Source: Basidiobolus meristosporus CBS 931.73
Taxonomy: Eukaryota; Basidiobolomycota; Basidiobolomycetes; Basidiobolales; Basidiobolaceae
Length of the DNA: 64,000 nt
Direction: 5' to 3'
Assembly (NCBI GenBank): GCA_002104905.1
Contig: MCFE01000075.1
Span: 1-64,000 of the forward strand
Under the pieces are notes generated by a model. That model saw only the letters and a program-made list of their open reading frames with translations, did not search any database and was not told where the DNA came from. The stretch's first letter is position 1. Each line of letters begins with the position of its first letter. This document shows positions 10,248-26,988 of the stretch, piece after piece. A program made the translations under genes and the position numbers.

Positions 10248-13200
10248 CTAGTCCTCATCGTCCAGTATTAATGCTCGGCCCCTTCTTGTCCGTCTCGGGG
10301 TGCCTTCATCCAGTCCCTCGTTGCCAGCATGGGGATTCACAGAATCGAACTCGAAATCCTGCGGCTCAGTCTGAGGTGCACCGGCCATTTGGCCCCTTGT
10401 AGATCTAGTATTGCGTCTCGCATTTCCACGTTGGTGGACATTCGGGGATGTCTCTTGGTACTCATCATCACTATCTGACATAACTTGGCTTCTTTTCTTG
10501 CGTCTGGTAGGTGTCTGGCCGTTTGGCTTTTGCTTTTTACGCCCCTTCTGGCGAGAGACCAGCTTACGCTTGTTGCTACAGAACGAAACTTTCATGAGTT
10601 AATGGTACAATTTAAAGGGTGTTTCTGTCCTCCATACCGAGCTACTGGGATCTCCTCCTCCGCTGTATCATCGTCATCGAAATCTTCATCATCTGGGAAG
10701 TCCACCTCGTCAGGAAGATCTTGATCAGCAAGCTCTTCATCTCCTTCATCAGCCTGATATTCATCTTCAGAATCATCATCAGAATATCTGGTCACACGTG
10801 CCCGGCGTTTAGTTGCTGCTTTGATGGGCGAAGGAACGGCCGATGCCGTCAGCAACTCCCTGAACTCCTCAACCAACCGCTTAGCCAATTTGGTAATTGG
10901 CGCGTTTGGTAGATTGAACGTGGCGGCATTGCTGCTGATCAATCCTACATCGAACAAAACTGCCTCACTCCGTCGATAGAAATTCTGGGCGACTCTCTCC
11001 AGAACCATTTCAAAGCACATGGGGTAAGGAATGAGCTGAAGATAGGCCGGATATTGTTTGAAATCCACATGTTCTCTGAATGGCTCAGAGTCGGTCTTTG
11101 ATAGTATGTATTCCAACACCTTGGTGATGTGAGCGACCTCATCGTTTGGTAGCTTTTCTATCTCAGCCAAGTCCTGAGGGTAATTCGCTCGATACAATTC
11201 CCAGGGACTGTGGGTTTGAGCAGACTCGTCTGTGGAATCCCATTTCACTACAAACCGCCGCCATGGACTGGCCGTGTCGCTTGCATCCAGGGAAATAATG
11301 CCTGATGTCTCTTTGTCATTGTAAACTGTTAGCACCTCATCTCCAACCTGAAGATTTTGCTCCATTCCCGATTTGTACTGGGACAATAAAATGACAAAAT
11401 CCGGTATTGTCGAGATATTGTGATACTCAATCTTGATGGTTTGCTCGGTAGGACTAAGGTTGGTAGATGCTGGTAGAAACGGCACTACGTACTCAGTCGT
11501 ATCGAGCACATCCACGCTCAAGGTACACCAAGTGGGTGGGCCAACGTAGTAGTCAATGCCGGTAATCCTACCAAATGTGACTGCACCCAGCTCAGGGTTG
11601 GTAACCCATGGATACCCTTGTTCGTTGAATTTTTCGAGAAGTGGCGTATGCTCCAAATATTCTCTGTGACCTGGGAGAATATACGCAATAGTGTCACCAA
11701 TTTGAGGAACATACGGACTAACATTGGGTCTAGTGGACGAAATCCAATCGCTTCTGACATACTTCACTGCATTTGCTGAATCTGAGGAGGACTTTTTTAC
11801 CAATTTCTTCCTACGTTTTGGTCGCTCATTATCCTCGGAATTGCTGGCCTGTGCCTCTGCCACTGCCTCGTGTTTTGAAGACCCTTCACCAGGATCGTTT
11901 TGAGTGGATTCTTCAAAATCGTCAGATTCCTCCGATTGGCTTGATGATCCCGACTCGAATTCACTGGAGTTTAATTCTTGGTAACTGACGTGCTTACTAC
12001 GTCTGGTACGTTTTCCAACTTCACCTGATTTACTGGAAGCTTTACGTTTTTGTTTTTTACGCGTGGATTTGACTTTACGCTTTTGAGCCTTCTGCGCGGA
12101 TCTCCTTGTTTGAATTCTACTGTTTGATTCTTCTTCCTCTTCCTCTTCCTCTTCCTCCTCTTCTTCATCCTTCACAACAAAATCTCTGAGGCCGTCATCA
12201 TCGTTTCTCTCCAGAAAATCCTCCCTTTCAACAGCACAATCCATCGAACCATCCGACTCGGACTCTGCTTCTGCCTCCTCCTCTGTATACTCCTCGTCGT
12301 CGTCATCATCTGGCAGTGGTATAATGGGGATATCTATCGTCATGGGGTCGATATCGTCGTCGTCCGAGTCTTTAATCATCTTACTTCGGCGCTTGTAGAG
12401 TTGCTTTTTGTCAAGAGCTTCAGGAATGTGGCTGGTTTGGGCTGGAGTCAATTGTTTCACTTCGTTCGTTAAAAGTGCCAGCTTCAGATGACGTTCATGC
12501 TCAAGCTCTTCAGGCGGAAGGCCCACTGGGAAGTCAAAGCCGTATTTGACCCCCTTTTGATGGACATATTCACGGCCATCGAAATCGAAAATGGGTGATC
12601 GCTCCATTAGATGAGGCGCCAATTGGGTTTGCTCATCCACCACAAAAAAGTTCACATCTAGTCTGATAGGAAGGTAATCGGACCAGAACATTTGCTCCTT
12701 GAATTGCCGAACATGCTTATATGGTTCAATGGGTTGGCCTGCACCAAATAACAGGCATACTCCTTGATGATCAGTCACGGCAAACAAGAAGCCATCCTCC
12801 GACATCCGGATATCCAAGAACTGGCGCTCCGGATAATGAAAGCTATTCAATTGGTTTCCTGAGAAGATATCCCACATGATGATTTGCCCATCGTACCCGG
12901 CACTCAGGAGTATTCTGGAGTCGACAGTATGTGTTGCTAAAGCGTAAACCTCGGCAGTGTGTTTCCTCAGCGTATGAACCAATTCACCGGTACGTGATTC
13001 AAAAACCCGGATAGCCCCGTCCGTTCCGGAAACGATGGCGTATACGTCGTTAAGACTCCAACTAACCATGGCCACTTTGTTCTTCTTGTGGTGAGCAGCT
13101 CGGCCACGCCCTCGCTGTACATGAGAATCTGGGTTTGGTTCTTGCAACAGATTGGATGGGTTGTTTTCAACACCTGCTTCAGGGACGGTGGCCTCTACAG

Positions 13201-14997
13201 TAATACCATTGACTACACCTGTGTTGTTGGGCTCCTGATATATTACTTCGGTAGATCTTTCCGCTCCACTGAGTGGAGGTAGCTGGGATACCGGTTGAGG
13301 CGACGTAGCAGTAGTTGTAATAGAAACCTGTTCACCGGTAAGAGCTGTGAGTGTATCCGGTTGCTCCTCCTCCTTTAAATCATCTCGCACATCCAATATA
13401 ATCGAAGACCAGCTGTTATGAGCTGAGTCGAATGACCAGACCCGGGCTGTGCCGTCAATAGAGCCTGTTAAAATTTGCTTGCCGCTATGGCTGTATATGA
13501 GAGTTGTTACACATCCTTGATGGCCATCAAGCTGCGCCGTTAGCCGAGGCTCAGCCAGGATAGGAAAACGAGATTGAATCGACGAGATAAGATTTGCGCT
13601 CTCCTCACTAGACATTGCACCCATTGCATTCTCACTAGGATGGATGGTCGATATAACTCTAACGAATCCATCTGTACCGGCCACAGCGAATTGTGTTCCA
13701 GTTTTGTTAAAGCTGCAGCAACGTGCTTCATCTCTAGCCAAAGTTTTGCAATCAATAACGTATGGGTCTGGATCAAAGATATTCTTGTCAGAATTCCACT
13801 TCCATATTCTTGAGTAGCCGTCATCGCTAGTGGCTAATAGATATCGATTTTCTGCTATTGGCGATGGAGAAAACATAACGTTGGTAAAGGCTTTGCGCTA
13901 GAAAATGCAAATCAGTTAAAATGAAATTTGGAGTTTAAACATTCAGTGATTCTTACTCCGGTTCCCACGTTACCACGAAGAACTGCGATCGGTTCACCGT
14001 TTGCCAATGCCCAGATTCTCACTACACCATCTTGAGAGGCTGTAGCAAGCATTGTGTTTCCAGGATTGATAGCAAGGTCAGTAATAACGTCAAGGTGACC
14101 TCTCAGAGTATATATCAAGTACCCCGTCCGTGCGCACCATATTTTAACTAGGTAGTCGTCACTTCCCTTTGCCATAGAATGTTTAATAGCTGGTGATATA
14201 TACAATGCAATTTGTTCATCTTACGGTGATAACTCGTAGCCCAGCTCTATCAAAAAGGACACAATAAACTGGGTATTTATGGCCTTGCATCGGAACCAAC
14301 TACAAGAGAGACGTATTAGTACTCTACCAGCCTAGGAATACAACTATATGCGGATAATAACCTCTGAATACTGTGAATGGAGATATCTGGACGGCTCGGT
14401 AGCTATACGAGGAAGATTCTCGATCTGCCGTGTGAATATATTGACACCTACAGCACAAGCACCCCTTCGTGTTAACCGGTGAAACCAAACTCAAATCAAG
14501 TACTGAAGGATTCCTACTTGCACCAGATTTAGCTAGACCAGGGAAATGGCGCCACCTGTGTTGCTTGCGCCGCTTTTCATTGCTTCGCCACTCAGGATTG
14601 TGTATGGAGTGCTCACGCATAACAGAGCCTTCGTTTTCACCGAGGACAGTATTCAAGCCGGTAGTAGGGGGTGAGATTAGCGTGTCTGTATTTTTTATGA
14701 GCCGCTCTAGTAGATCGTATAAAAACGTGGAAGGTAGCTGTGAATGTTTTTTGGTCTAGGTTGGAAAATCATCTTGTTAGAAGCCTGCATAGAAGTTGTA
14801 TTCTTGTTGGAGTGGGTATTTCTCAGGAATATATCAAGTCTACTGACCAGCTCGAAGACTGATCTTGGTCGTGGATTTCCTTTCCAGTCATACCGGATCG
14901 GAAGTAGGTCAGGCATATTGTTTATATCTTCAAGCAAAGCCTTCGCAGCATTTTGGCAAGGACCACTGGCCAAAAAACGCGCTATTAAGAAATAAAT
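10248..14997 (-). CDS. WD40-CryptoTudor-bromodomain chromatin protein (BRWD/PHIP family)
   Basis: Seven exons fit in frame: 14997-14848, 14755-14518, 14447-14362, 14299-14225, 14166-13957, 13897-10638 and 10575-10248. They give about 1448 residues; the first exon with the start codon is unresolved. The N terminus IYFLIARFLASGPCQNAAK matches the helical start of BRWD1/PHIP. A WD40 propeller follows, with repeats visible as GSDDYLVKIW, TASQDGVVRIW, TSDDGYSRIW, TGSIDGTARVW, SGTDGAIRVF and SAGYDGQIIMWD. After a long acidic and basic linker comes YVPQIGDTIAYI, as in the CryptoTudor region of PHIP. One bromodomain follows (EPFREHVDFKQYPAYL ... NFYRRSEAVLFDV ... NAATFN). Animal members have two bromodomains and link methylated H3K4 or acetylated histones to CUL4 ligases. 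A nuclear chromatin reader is expected. A candidate ATG lies at 15184, but no simple splice joins it in frame. Confidence 0.85.
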
Positions 14998-15495
14998 CTA
15001 AAATACAGCAGTGTCAACCAGAAGAAGAGAGCCTTTGTAAAAATAACGCGTTTACCTCTATTGTACAGTGATGAGGATTTTGGAAGATTTAGATTATGTT
15101 GAGTTAATTAGCCTGTGTCTACTAGGGAAAGAAACAAGAAACAATTGCGTTGTAGACGAACCTCGAGCTAGATTCGGGTCCATATATACGGTTGGACCTT
15201 TTGCAAAACCTACGAAACAACAAAGTATCTAGGAACCTAAAGTGTCTTGAGTAGAGGTAATCACTACCACCCTACCACCCAATTCCCGTATATCATCTTA
15301 ATCATTCTCAAATCAATTCATCCGACAGAATTTGTTGGGTGTTCAGAGAACATTAAAACATTCCCATAATATATATTTATTCAGCTAATCAGGATGATAA
15401 ATAAATAGCTGATCAAAATAATAAATACATACACTCAGCAATCTAGCGAGCAGCTTATTAACACTAAGGTTTGGGTGGAGAATAATGGTGCTTGG

Positions 15496-16688
15496 CTAAT
15501 TGAGCTGTTGATTGTGAAGCTTTGATGATGTTAGAGATGATTCGTAAATTGAATAGTGATGAGTAGACCCATACCTGCTCATTCTCGCTTATGAGATCAG
15601 TGACGGCCGCCCGTAACTGTTGCACTTCGTTTTGCGACTCTGTGTATTTGGATTCGTACTGTTCTGATTCCAACAACTGATTTTGCAATGTTTCGATCAT
15701 TCCATTTTGGTCCTCCAATTCTATGAGTTGAATCTCAGAAGCGTCGAGAGATACTGCCGCTTCGAGGCGACGTTTATGCTCTTCCAAAGTCTCCTCGCTC
15801 ATTTCCAGCTCTCTTTTGACCTTGGTCCATTCCGATTTTGGAACATATTTGCTCTGCATCTGCGTTAATTTATCTTGCAGCTCTTGAATTTTAACAGCCT
15901 CCTGATCAATCTCTTCTGAATGAATTTGCTCTTGCATATAAAGCTGTAGTCTGGCCTTGATGTCATCGATGACCCTGTGGAGACGTTGTTGATGGGTTTT
16001 AAGAGAAGGATTGCCTTGGATGGCCTCGAAGACAGAATCAATCTGGCTCATCTCTGCTGTGATGCTACGGATCACCTCGTCACAATACGCCTTGCGAAGA
16101 CTTTTACCATTTTCGCATTTTTTGATTCTGGATGGAGTCTCTGGATGGATGTTTTCCTATGAGTTGTTAGTCAGTATAAAGAATGAGAACTGAATTGATG
16201 TTCAAGTGTCAAACCTTATCTCCATCGACGTTCTCACCCGCCCGTGGGGCTCTCGGCGTAAATCTCCTTGGCGTGTCATGTTTAAGGGCATTGGTCCGCA
16301 GGGGGCTTTTCTGAAGCGACTAAAATTGACAGGTTGTTGAGAACCCGATGTCTGATTCAAGCAAAAAGCGCCAACTCACCTTGGGTATTTTGATTGCTTT
16401 GTTCTTGGTCTGAAGTTTCTTTGAGAGCGTCCCCTAATATAAAGGTTAGCGAGTGATACAGAGAAACAGGAAGGAGCACACGAAGAATACCGAAGTTATG
16501 TTCTGCGCTTGAGTTTTATCCTGAAGAGGTTTCTGTGGTTTTTTCTGAATAAGGAGTGAGCAAACAGAATAGAATCGAGAAGAGGCTTTCGCGTTATTAC
16601 GTACAGTCAACTTGGCTTTTATGGCATCAGTGTTGGGAACATTGATGCTGGAAGCCCGACGGTTTTCATACTCAAGTGGATGTGTCAT
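15496..16688 (-). CDS. Coiled-coil protein with KEN box (6 exons)
   Basis: Exons 16688-16605, 16544-16491, 16433-16380, 16319-16215, 16156-15575 and 15519-15496 give 300 residues with phase-0 junctions throughout. The first 100 residues are basic, with several S/T-P sites (KSP, DTPRRFTP, ETPS), likely kinase targets. A KEN degron followed by proline (DKENIHP) is formed across the exon 4/5 junction near residue 100. From about residue 115 the protein is helical, with strong coiled coil from about 165 to 295. This suggests a cell-cycle protein destroyed by the anaphase-promoting complex, such as a spindle or kinetochore factor. I do not recognise the family. Confidence 0.7.
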
Positions 16689-16961
16689 TTGTACAGAGGC
16701 AAAAGGGATGTTGTCTTTTGTTTATCTAAATTGATTATTCATTTGGTAATTAACGTGTTTATCCTATTAGATCATACGCGTGAAAGAAAGATAAACAACG
16801 AAAATCACTCGAAAATTTACTCGCGTACTCATGTAATAAATTGATTGATGGGCAAACCGAGAAAAATGACGAAATCGAGAAATTCCATAATTAATGAATA
16901 ACGATTAATAGCACCAAGTGTTTATTACGGCAAATTAAATAAATATGTAACGCACACTGTT

Positions 16962-19900
16962 CTACATTGACGGGGTGTAGCCGAAGTTGCTAGCAGCGTA
17001 GCCGGTCTGATCAGCCGGATATCCATCTGGAAGGCTGTCGGCAATCTTTCTTTCGTTGATTCGTTGGCTTATGATATACGGTCTGACGAGGAGGTTGGCA
17101 TTAGTATTTTTCCAGACGGGTGCGAATTACATGGAAACTTACAGAGATCCTGAGGTGTATTTGCGCATGGCTTGCTGGCGTTGCTTCTCGTTCAACCTGG
17201 ATCTAGGAAGGGCGTCATCTCTGACAAACACAATTGTGTCTATCAAGAATTGGTGCTCATCAAGAATAGCATCTACAATCAATGGGATCAATCCTAAGGC
17301 TAGATGCTCGTATGATTGCTGGATCTGAATGACTGCCACCACTTCCTCGTCAAGTGTCTTGAACACAATGCTAGATAGGCTATGAGTGGTGGTTGCTAGG
17401 TAAATGAAAAAGCAAAGTACTGACCTTCCCTCAGGGATGATCAACTCGTGTGATTTTTCGATGGTGTTCTCTACATCAATGGGGTAGTGGGTGAGATCAT
17501 TCACATCAAACGTGTCATCGATTGAGCCGAGAACGAAGAGAAGGGGATCATCCTCCGACTGATTTGGATCTGCATACAAGAAGCCTAAATCCCCTGTACG
17601 CACATAATTCATCTCTGGATCGCCGTTTTCGATATGAACCATATACCGCTCGGCGTTGACTGCATCAGACCCACCACGGCCATTACACTCACTAGATACC
17701 CAGATCTCTCCGATCTCTCCAGAATAGCAAATCTTTCTGGTTACCGGATTTACAATCGCGACCAAAGTGTTTCGCGGAACCTGCAGAGGTCTACATTAGT
17801 AATAGTCGCAGCCAAAGTAGAGATCGCAGCGCTACCTTGCCAGAATCGTGAAGCATAATACTAAACGGCGAATCGCTCTCCTCCACCACAACAACCTTGC
17901 CCCTTCTCAAGCTCTTGGGATCAAGGAAGATCTGGAGCGGTTCGGATTTGAGATACGATCTGGTGCTCACCATAGGGTTGGCACTAGTTCCATACAAGGT
18001 CACGACCGCCGAATGCTCCAGTCTGTTTGCAAGGAAGGCTTTCACCACGCTTTCGTCTACGGATTGGTGTTGAGCAAGAGCAACTTAGAGCGATGGGATG
18101 TGGCGAATCTTACGTATTTCTGGACTAGGACGACCTTCGGACGGGATGAGAAGGTTATGAACCTGGCTCAAGGAGAACGTTTTGTAATCGCCACTGCCCA
18201 TATATGCCATAGCGTGCTGCAGCATTGGGGTGGTCGCGAATGCGTCTTTAACTAAATTCGGTTGAGCGGTTAGGTACATGTTCGTGGAGAAGCAACAGAA
18301 GCCTAATTCTTACCTTTGTACTTGTACACAACCTCAAACCATACCTGAGGGTTGGAGAAGAAATCTGGTGGGGCAATCAAGAGGCTCGTGCATCCTTGAA
18401 AAAGCGGAAGTCTGAGTTTTCCAGGCGTAACTGGTGCTAGAAGACAGAGATGTACATACCTACAAAAATCCCCATCATTGTTGCCTGCATAAATCCAAAG
18501 CCGTTGAACGTTCTGGCACAGGATATCAACGGTCTTCCCGAAATCATTTGGAAGATGGATTTTTGAAGCTGACAGTGAGCGATCACTGCATGGTGTGTGA
18601 GGCGAACAGAAGTGCGCTTCATGTCTGGGCTCATGTACGATAATATCAAGGCAGTGCTGTTCGGTTGGAGCCATTGCTCTCTGCCCTTAAAGCTACCATC
18701 TTGTCCCAACATTTTGCTAGTTTTAGGGGCTTTGGTGGTGTTGAAAATGTAGGGGAAGCGTAGGTTTGGATAGTAGGAACGCAAATAGGACTGAACCTGC
18801 TTTCCGCTCATCAACTCTTCAGTGGTTGTGTTTACCAAGATGCTCTTGACTCTAAATTCTTGGATAACCTCAACCAACTCGACAAAGTCCTCGTGAAGTC
18901 GCGTCACGTCTGGTTGTGCAAGTGGAATGGGTATGAGGCCACATACTAAACAGGCATGAACAGCAACGATGAAGTCCAGCCCATGTGGGAAGATCAAGAT
19001 CACATAATCCCCGGATTTCAGCCCTCTTTTTTCAATCAAGTAGTACGCTAAAGACGATATCTTTCCATTTAGCTTTCTGAAAGTGATCGACTTGACTTCG
19101 CGTCCCTTCAAGTCCAGTGTCACAAATGCTCTGTCCTCCGGAGTCATAGACGATCTCCAGATAAGTATATCGGTGATGTTTTGGAATTGGACCAAATCCG
19201 TTCCCGTTCGCTCATCTATAACGTTAAAGATAGGCTCTAATCTTGTGCATTGCGGTACCTTCGGATTAGCCGGGTTTTCCATATTAGTATCTAGATCCCA
19301 AGGTGTTAGAGGCTGGAAGCATAACATAGAACCAAGTAAAGGCTGGCGCTACCATAAACGTCATCTCCGTCTAGTGTAGGAAGGGTGGACAGCAGGTCGC
19401 TCACCGAGAATTTAAGCATGGCTATTCTTAGCTTTCCGTTGCGGAAATGCTTTCTGCAGAGTTCGGTGTTTATGGTGTATTTTCCATTTCTTAGAGATCG
19501 TGGGAGAGTGCTCGGAAGGCAGACAGCTATGCAATAAAGATTCAACTGGTAGAAATCCAATACAAACTGGTGTAGACGCTCCAAGAATGCAGTATACTGC
19601 TCCTTAGGGAGGTTGCTCTCCAAGACCAACACGGGGAGATTCTCTTCATTGGCATAGTGGTTGAAGATTGCACTACGAACAAGCACGATAGGTGAGCCAC
19701 TTGGAAATGGTAATCCGAAAGGAACCTCTTACCAAACATCAATGGCATCGATGTATGTCTTGATGGTATTGATCATATCAGGAGTATAATGATACTTGTA
19801 TTTCACCACGCTGATGGATCTTGTATTTGAGCCTTCGGTAATCATCGAATCATACACCTTTTGTCTAATTCTCTGCTCATAGAGACCAAATATGACCAGC

Positions 19901-22900
19901 TTCCCGTTAACCAGGGTCCCCATCAGACCGGTTCTCAAGAACTCTTGCTCGATTGGCTTCGGAACCTCTTCCCGACTGGAGAAGTAGAGTGGCTGAGCAT
20001 GGAAAATACTACGGGTTAGCTTTGGGAGGGCCCAGAAACCACCGCTTAACGCTGGGGAATCGATCCAAACTTCTCCAATAACATTAGGTGCGCATAAAAC
20101 CTTCGTATCAGGATCGACAATTGCAATGGTAGCTAAGCAAGGCGCAATGTTAGATTCGTTTTGCGTAAAAGCGTCTTGGCCTTACATACCTTGGGGCATT
20201 GCGTAGCCGAACGGCTCAACCCATAGGGTGTCCTTAGGATCCCATCTGGAGAAGTTGTCTTGGCAAGTGTCCAAGATTTTCAAGGTGTTGGCCCTGAGCG
20301 CGTCCCGATCGATAAGACAATTCCACACATCTCTCTCCCCTTCCTCAGCTTGCGACTGAGTGTTCTTCGGGAGATAGTCACGGAAACTTAGGATCATGCC
20401 GCCATGTTCAGGCAAACTGCACATGGGAGTAATCACCCGCTGCGGATACCGGCAACCAAATGGCGTTAGCAGGAACTCTGCAATCTCCGTATTGAAATAC
20501 GGATCAACGTTGAAGGTGTCGATAAGCAATAGACGCAGGTTCGAAAACTCAAATTCTTGCTTCTTGTTGTAGCTTAGGGAGTTATCGTTCTCTTTGCGGA
20601 AGGACGATATCACTGTGGCAAGCCCAGTGTAATCGGCTACACCGATAGTGGCTAAGAATCAATGGAAGCAATCCTATTAACAACCGGCAGTCACGAAAGG
20701 GGCGATGAAACTACTCACTAACCTCGGTATCTGGTCATGCATCCCATCCATAACCCAGGGATCTCAAGGGCAGTGCTACTACTTACGCAAACGGTATAGT
20801 TGCCGCAGTATATACCAATGAAAGCAGTAAGAACAAGTCCAACCTGCATTCTAGGCTCAATGGCATTTACAAGTGTATCTCCAGAGCACTTGGCTGCTGC
20901 CTTGAATGCGGCACATTGAGCCATGATGGTCATGTGACTAATCCCGACACCCTTCAACTCGCCGTTGGGACTTTTAGAGTATTCGATATACGCTAGATCC
21001 GTAGGCTCGATGGGGGAGTTTTTCTCTGAGTAGTTTTGCTTGCGATGAAGACTTCCCAGATCATTGGTCTTGATCCACTCCAACGATGTAGGCCATTCGT
21101 CCCGATGGTTTTGAAGATCCCGTGTTAACGCTTTGATGTTGAGCTCTGTAGATAAAACCAAGGCCGTTCTTGTAGTTTTCAAGATGAACACGACCTCGGC
21201 TAAACTATCGGTGTTCACTATCGGGACCGCAACTGCTCCAACGAAAAAGCAAGCAAAGAGCGCCGAGATGTAATCCAGAAATTCCGATTTGCGATAAACC
21301 AAACCGATTCTATCTCCTTTGCGGATGTTGGATTTGCTCTTGAGCAGCTGGGAGATCTTTTCGGCTCTCCCAACAAGCTTCTCCCACGTGTAGGCGCCAA
21401 TATCTTTACCCTTGGTGTCCAATACGCTATACGCTACATTCCGGGGTGTGTGGGCAGCGCGGAAACGCAAAACACTTGGGATTGTTCCAAACGTGTCTAA
21501 AGATACATTCGAGTCCCCGTCATATAGAGTGAAAGGGATCTGTCTCGGCATAGATGGTAGTGCTGGCAACTCATCGACTTCCGATTTGGGTGACCGTTCC
21601 TCTGCACAAATGTTCTCAAATTCACGACTTTCTGTAAACAGTAAATTAAGGCATTTCAATAAATAATCCCTTCTCGATGTTGAACAAATGAATGTAACAC
21701 ACACACACCTTCTGAGTGCAACCTCATTTGGTCAAATTTCTCATGCAACGGGGGTGTATCGTGGGGAGGATATCCACTAGATACGGGGCTGGCGGAGGTA
21801 TACGCATTACCGAATACAGGATTCTCACTAGCACCTCCAGGGCCATCGACGACTTGGTTCATAGCAGGCGGTGAATCATTGGCTTTATCGTAGTAGTGGT
21901 AGTTGCCTGGAGCTGCCGACGCGTTAGATGCAAAATCAGTGCTGTATTGTTGTGTTGGGTGCGGTGAGTAGCTTTGAGTTGAATTATCTGATCGACCAGA
22001 GATTTGCGAGAGACGGTTGAGATCTAGCCCGCTGTTTGGAGATCTTGTTTGCAAGTTATATGATGTAGGAGAGGTTGGTGACGCAGGATTCGCTGGCTGT
22101 TGAAGCGTCTCGCCTGGGAGTGAGTACCCCGAGCCCGAGCTGTAACGATGCTCAGAAGGATGTGGATAGGCAGGCACCGTCTCATGAGGAATTATATTGA
22201 CTTGAACCCTTCTATCTACATTTCCCTCTGCCCCATATGGGAGCCCACTGGTGGCTGTCTGAATAGGTGGGTATTGCGGCCTTGGTATATTAGGATCATA
22301 TCCGTAAGGATCGTAGTTGTCATAAGGCGGGTAGGGTTTCGAGTATGGTGCGGATTGGAAATGCTCAACAGCAGTGGCTGCTGGATATGGGTAGCTGTTA
22401 TTTCTAGACAAATGATTGTCTGGATAATTGGGAGCCTCGTTGCTGGCTCGTACCCCTGAGGGATATTGTTGTTGAGGAGGAGGAGGAGCTCCGTATGGAT
22501 ACTGTTGGGGATACTGGTATTGATACTGGTAATTAGAACTTCCTGCCGAATTAAGTCCTCCAGGAGATGTTGGTCCAACTTGACTACCGCTTGTATAGAT
22601 GGGTTGTGTTTGAATATTAAAGGGTCTTTGGGTATCGCGAGTAGCACCCGAATTAGGCCCAGAGTTTCCTGACAGGCGTACGCGTTGATAATCCAAAAGA
22701 ATCTGATTTCTTTTTTTGTGGTAACCTTTTTGTGTTATATCGCCATCAGCGAGCTCGCGCTCCAGCTGAGCTAGTTGCTGGCGTATTGCAGCAGGGAACT
22801 CATGGTGAGCCTCTATTCTCGGGTTCCATTGTTAGCCCAGACTGAGATTTACTTTACTCTGTAAAAGGAAAGGTTAGAGCCATTTCGTATTACTGATTTC

Positions 22901-22967
22901 CAGATGTATACGCAGATATGCCAGGAAAGTGGGGCCTGTTCAGCTCAACAAAAGTACCTATTCGCAT
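16962..22967 (-). CDS. DIP2 family protein: DMAP1-binding domain plus two adenylation-like domains
   Basis: Thirteen exons: 22967-22958 (tentative), 22812-21709, 21631-20723, 20651-20190, 20132-19733, 19672-19353, 19290-18460, 18394-18314, 18251-18114, 18056-17836, 17780-17425, 17370-17143 and 17082-16962. They total 1726 residues in one frame. The N terminus (AAIRQQLAQLERELADGDIT, then QKGYHKKR) is the DMAP1-binding motif of DIP2. A 300-residue Gln/Pro/Tyr-rich linker follows (PQQYPYGAPPPPQQQYPSG). Two AMP-binding (fatty-acyl-AMP-ligase-like) domains come next, about residues 390-1040 and 1090-1680. The first has YTWEKLVGRAEKISQLLK and KGDRIGLVYRKS; the second has ITFRKLNGKISSLAYYL and VRTGDLGF. 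DIP2 proteins (yeast Cmr2) control the levels of certain diacylglycerols. A CA/GT run lies in the intron at 21632-21708. The start is weak because the first exon is only 10 nt and overlaps the locus of the next gene. Confidence 0.88.
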
Positions 22968-23489
22968 ATTCTCTTGATTTTATATTTCAGGATCTATTCT
23001 AATGTGCGTACCTTAGAAGCAATTACAAGGGAGACGTTATCCAGCAAGGAGAAAAGGCCAAGCTTGGTCCAACCGATTATTGAATCACGAAAATGCCAGT
23101 CTATGGTGATAGGTTGATGCAATACAAATTACTCAAACGATCGCCAATAATAGCTCACTCTACGGAGCTCTGGTTCCTCCTCACCCTGCAATAATCAAGG
23201 AAAGATGCAAATAATGCAGTATATTCTGCTTAGGGTAAGACAAATTGTTTAAAATGAGGCCATGCGAATATTGGAATATTCATCATTCAGACAACTTGCA
23301 TATGTACAAATGTGTCTAGACATATAAGACCAGCAAGAACCCATACATAGTACATGATGAATAGGTCAGGCCTTGGAGTGTATAGCTCACGGGCAAAACG
23401 TAATTACTGTACGGAGGGATATCTAGAGCAGCGCCATCTAGTTCATTCGTGCTGTAGTAAGCTGGATTGATATACGGGCGAAGTGACAT
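22940..23489 (-). CDS. Small protein just upstream of DIP2 (4 short exons, tentative)
   Basis: Exons 23489-23391, 23185-23164, 23100-23012 and 22957-22940 join in frame to about 75 residues with good GT/AG borders. The protein has a soluble start (SLRPYINPAYYSTNELDG), an acidic turn (PGEEEPEL), and a C-terminal half with one hydrophobic or amphipathic segment (WTKLGLFSLLDNVSLVIASK). I do not recognise it. Its last intron contains the tentative first exon of DIP2. Exons 1-3 could instead be a 5' part of the DIP2 transcript, since the frame at 23012 would also join to GCT at 22810 through an AG at 22811-22812. Transcripts are needed to choose. Confidence 0.45.
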
Positions 23490-23613
23490 CTAATAACATG
23501 TATGAAATGTATGGTTCATCGAATTTATTGGGCTTAATTTGGAAATGCCATGTAGAATGGATTTCGCGTTGGATATTTACTTTTCACCCACTAACTTGTA
23601 AGTGAACACCAGG

Positions 23614-26988
<3,375 letters not shown>

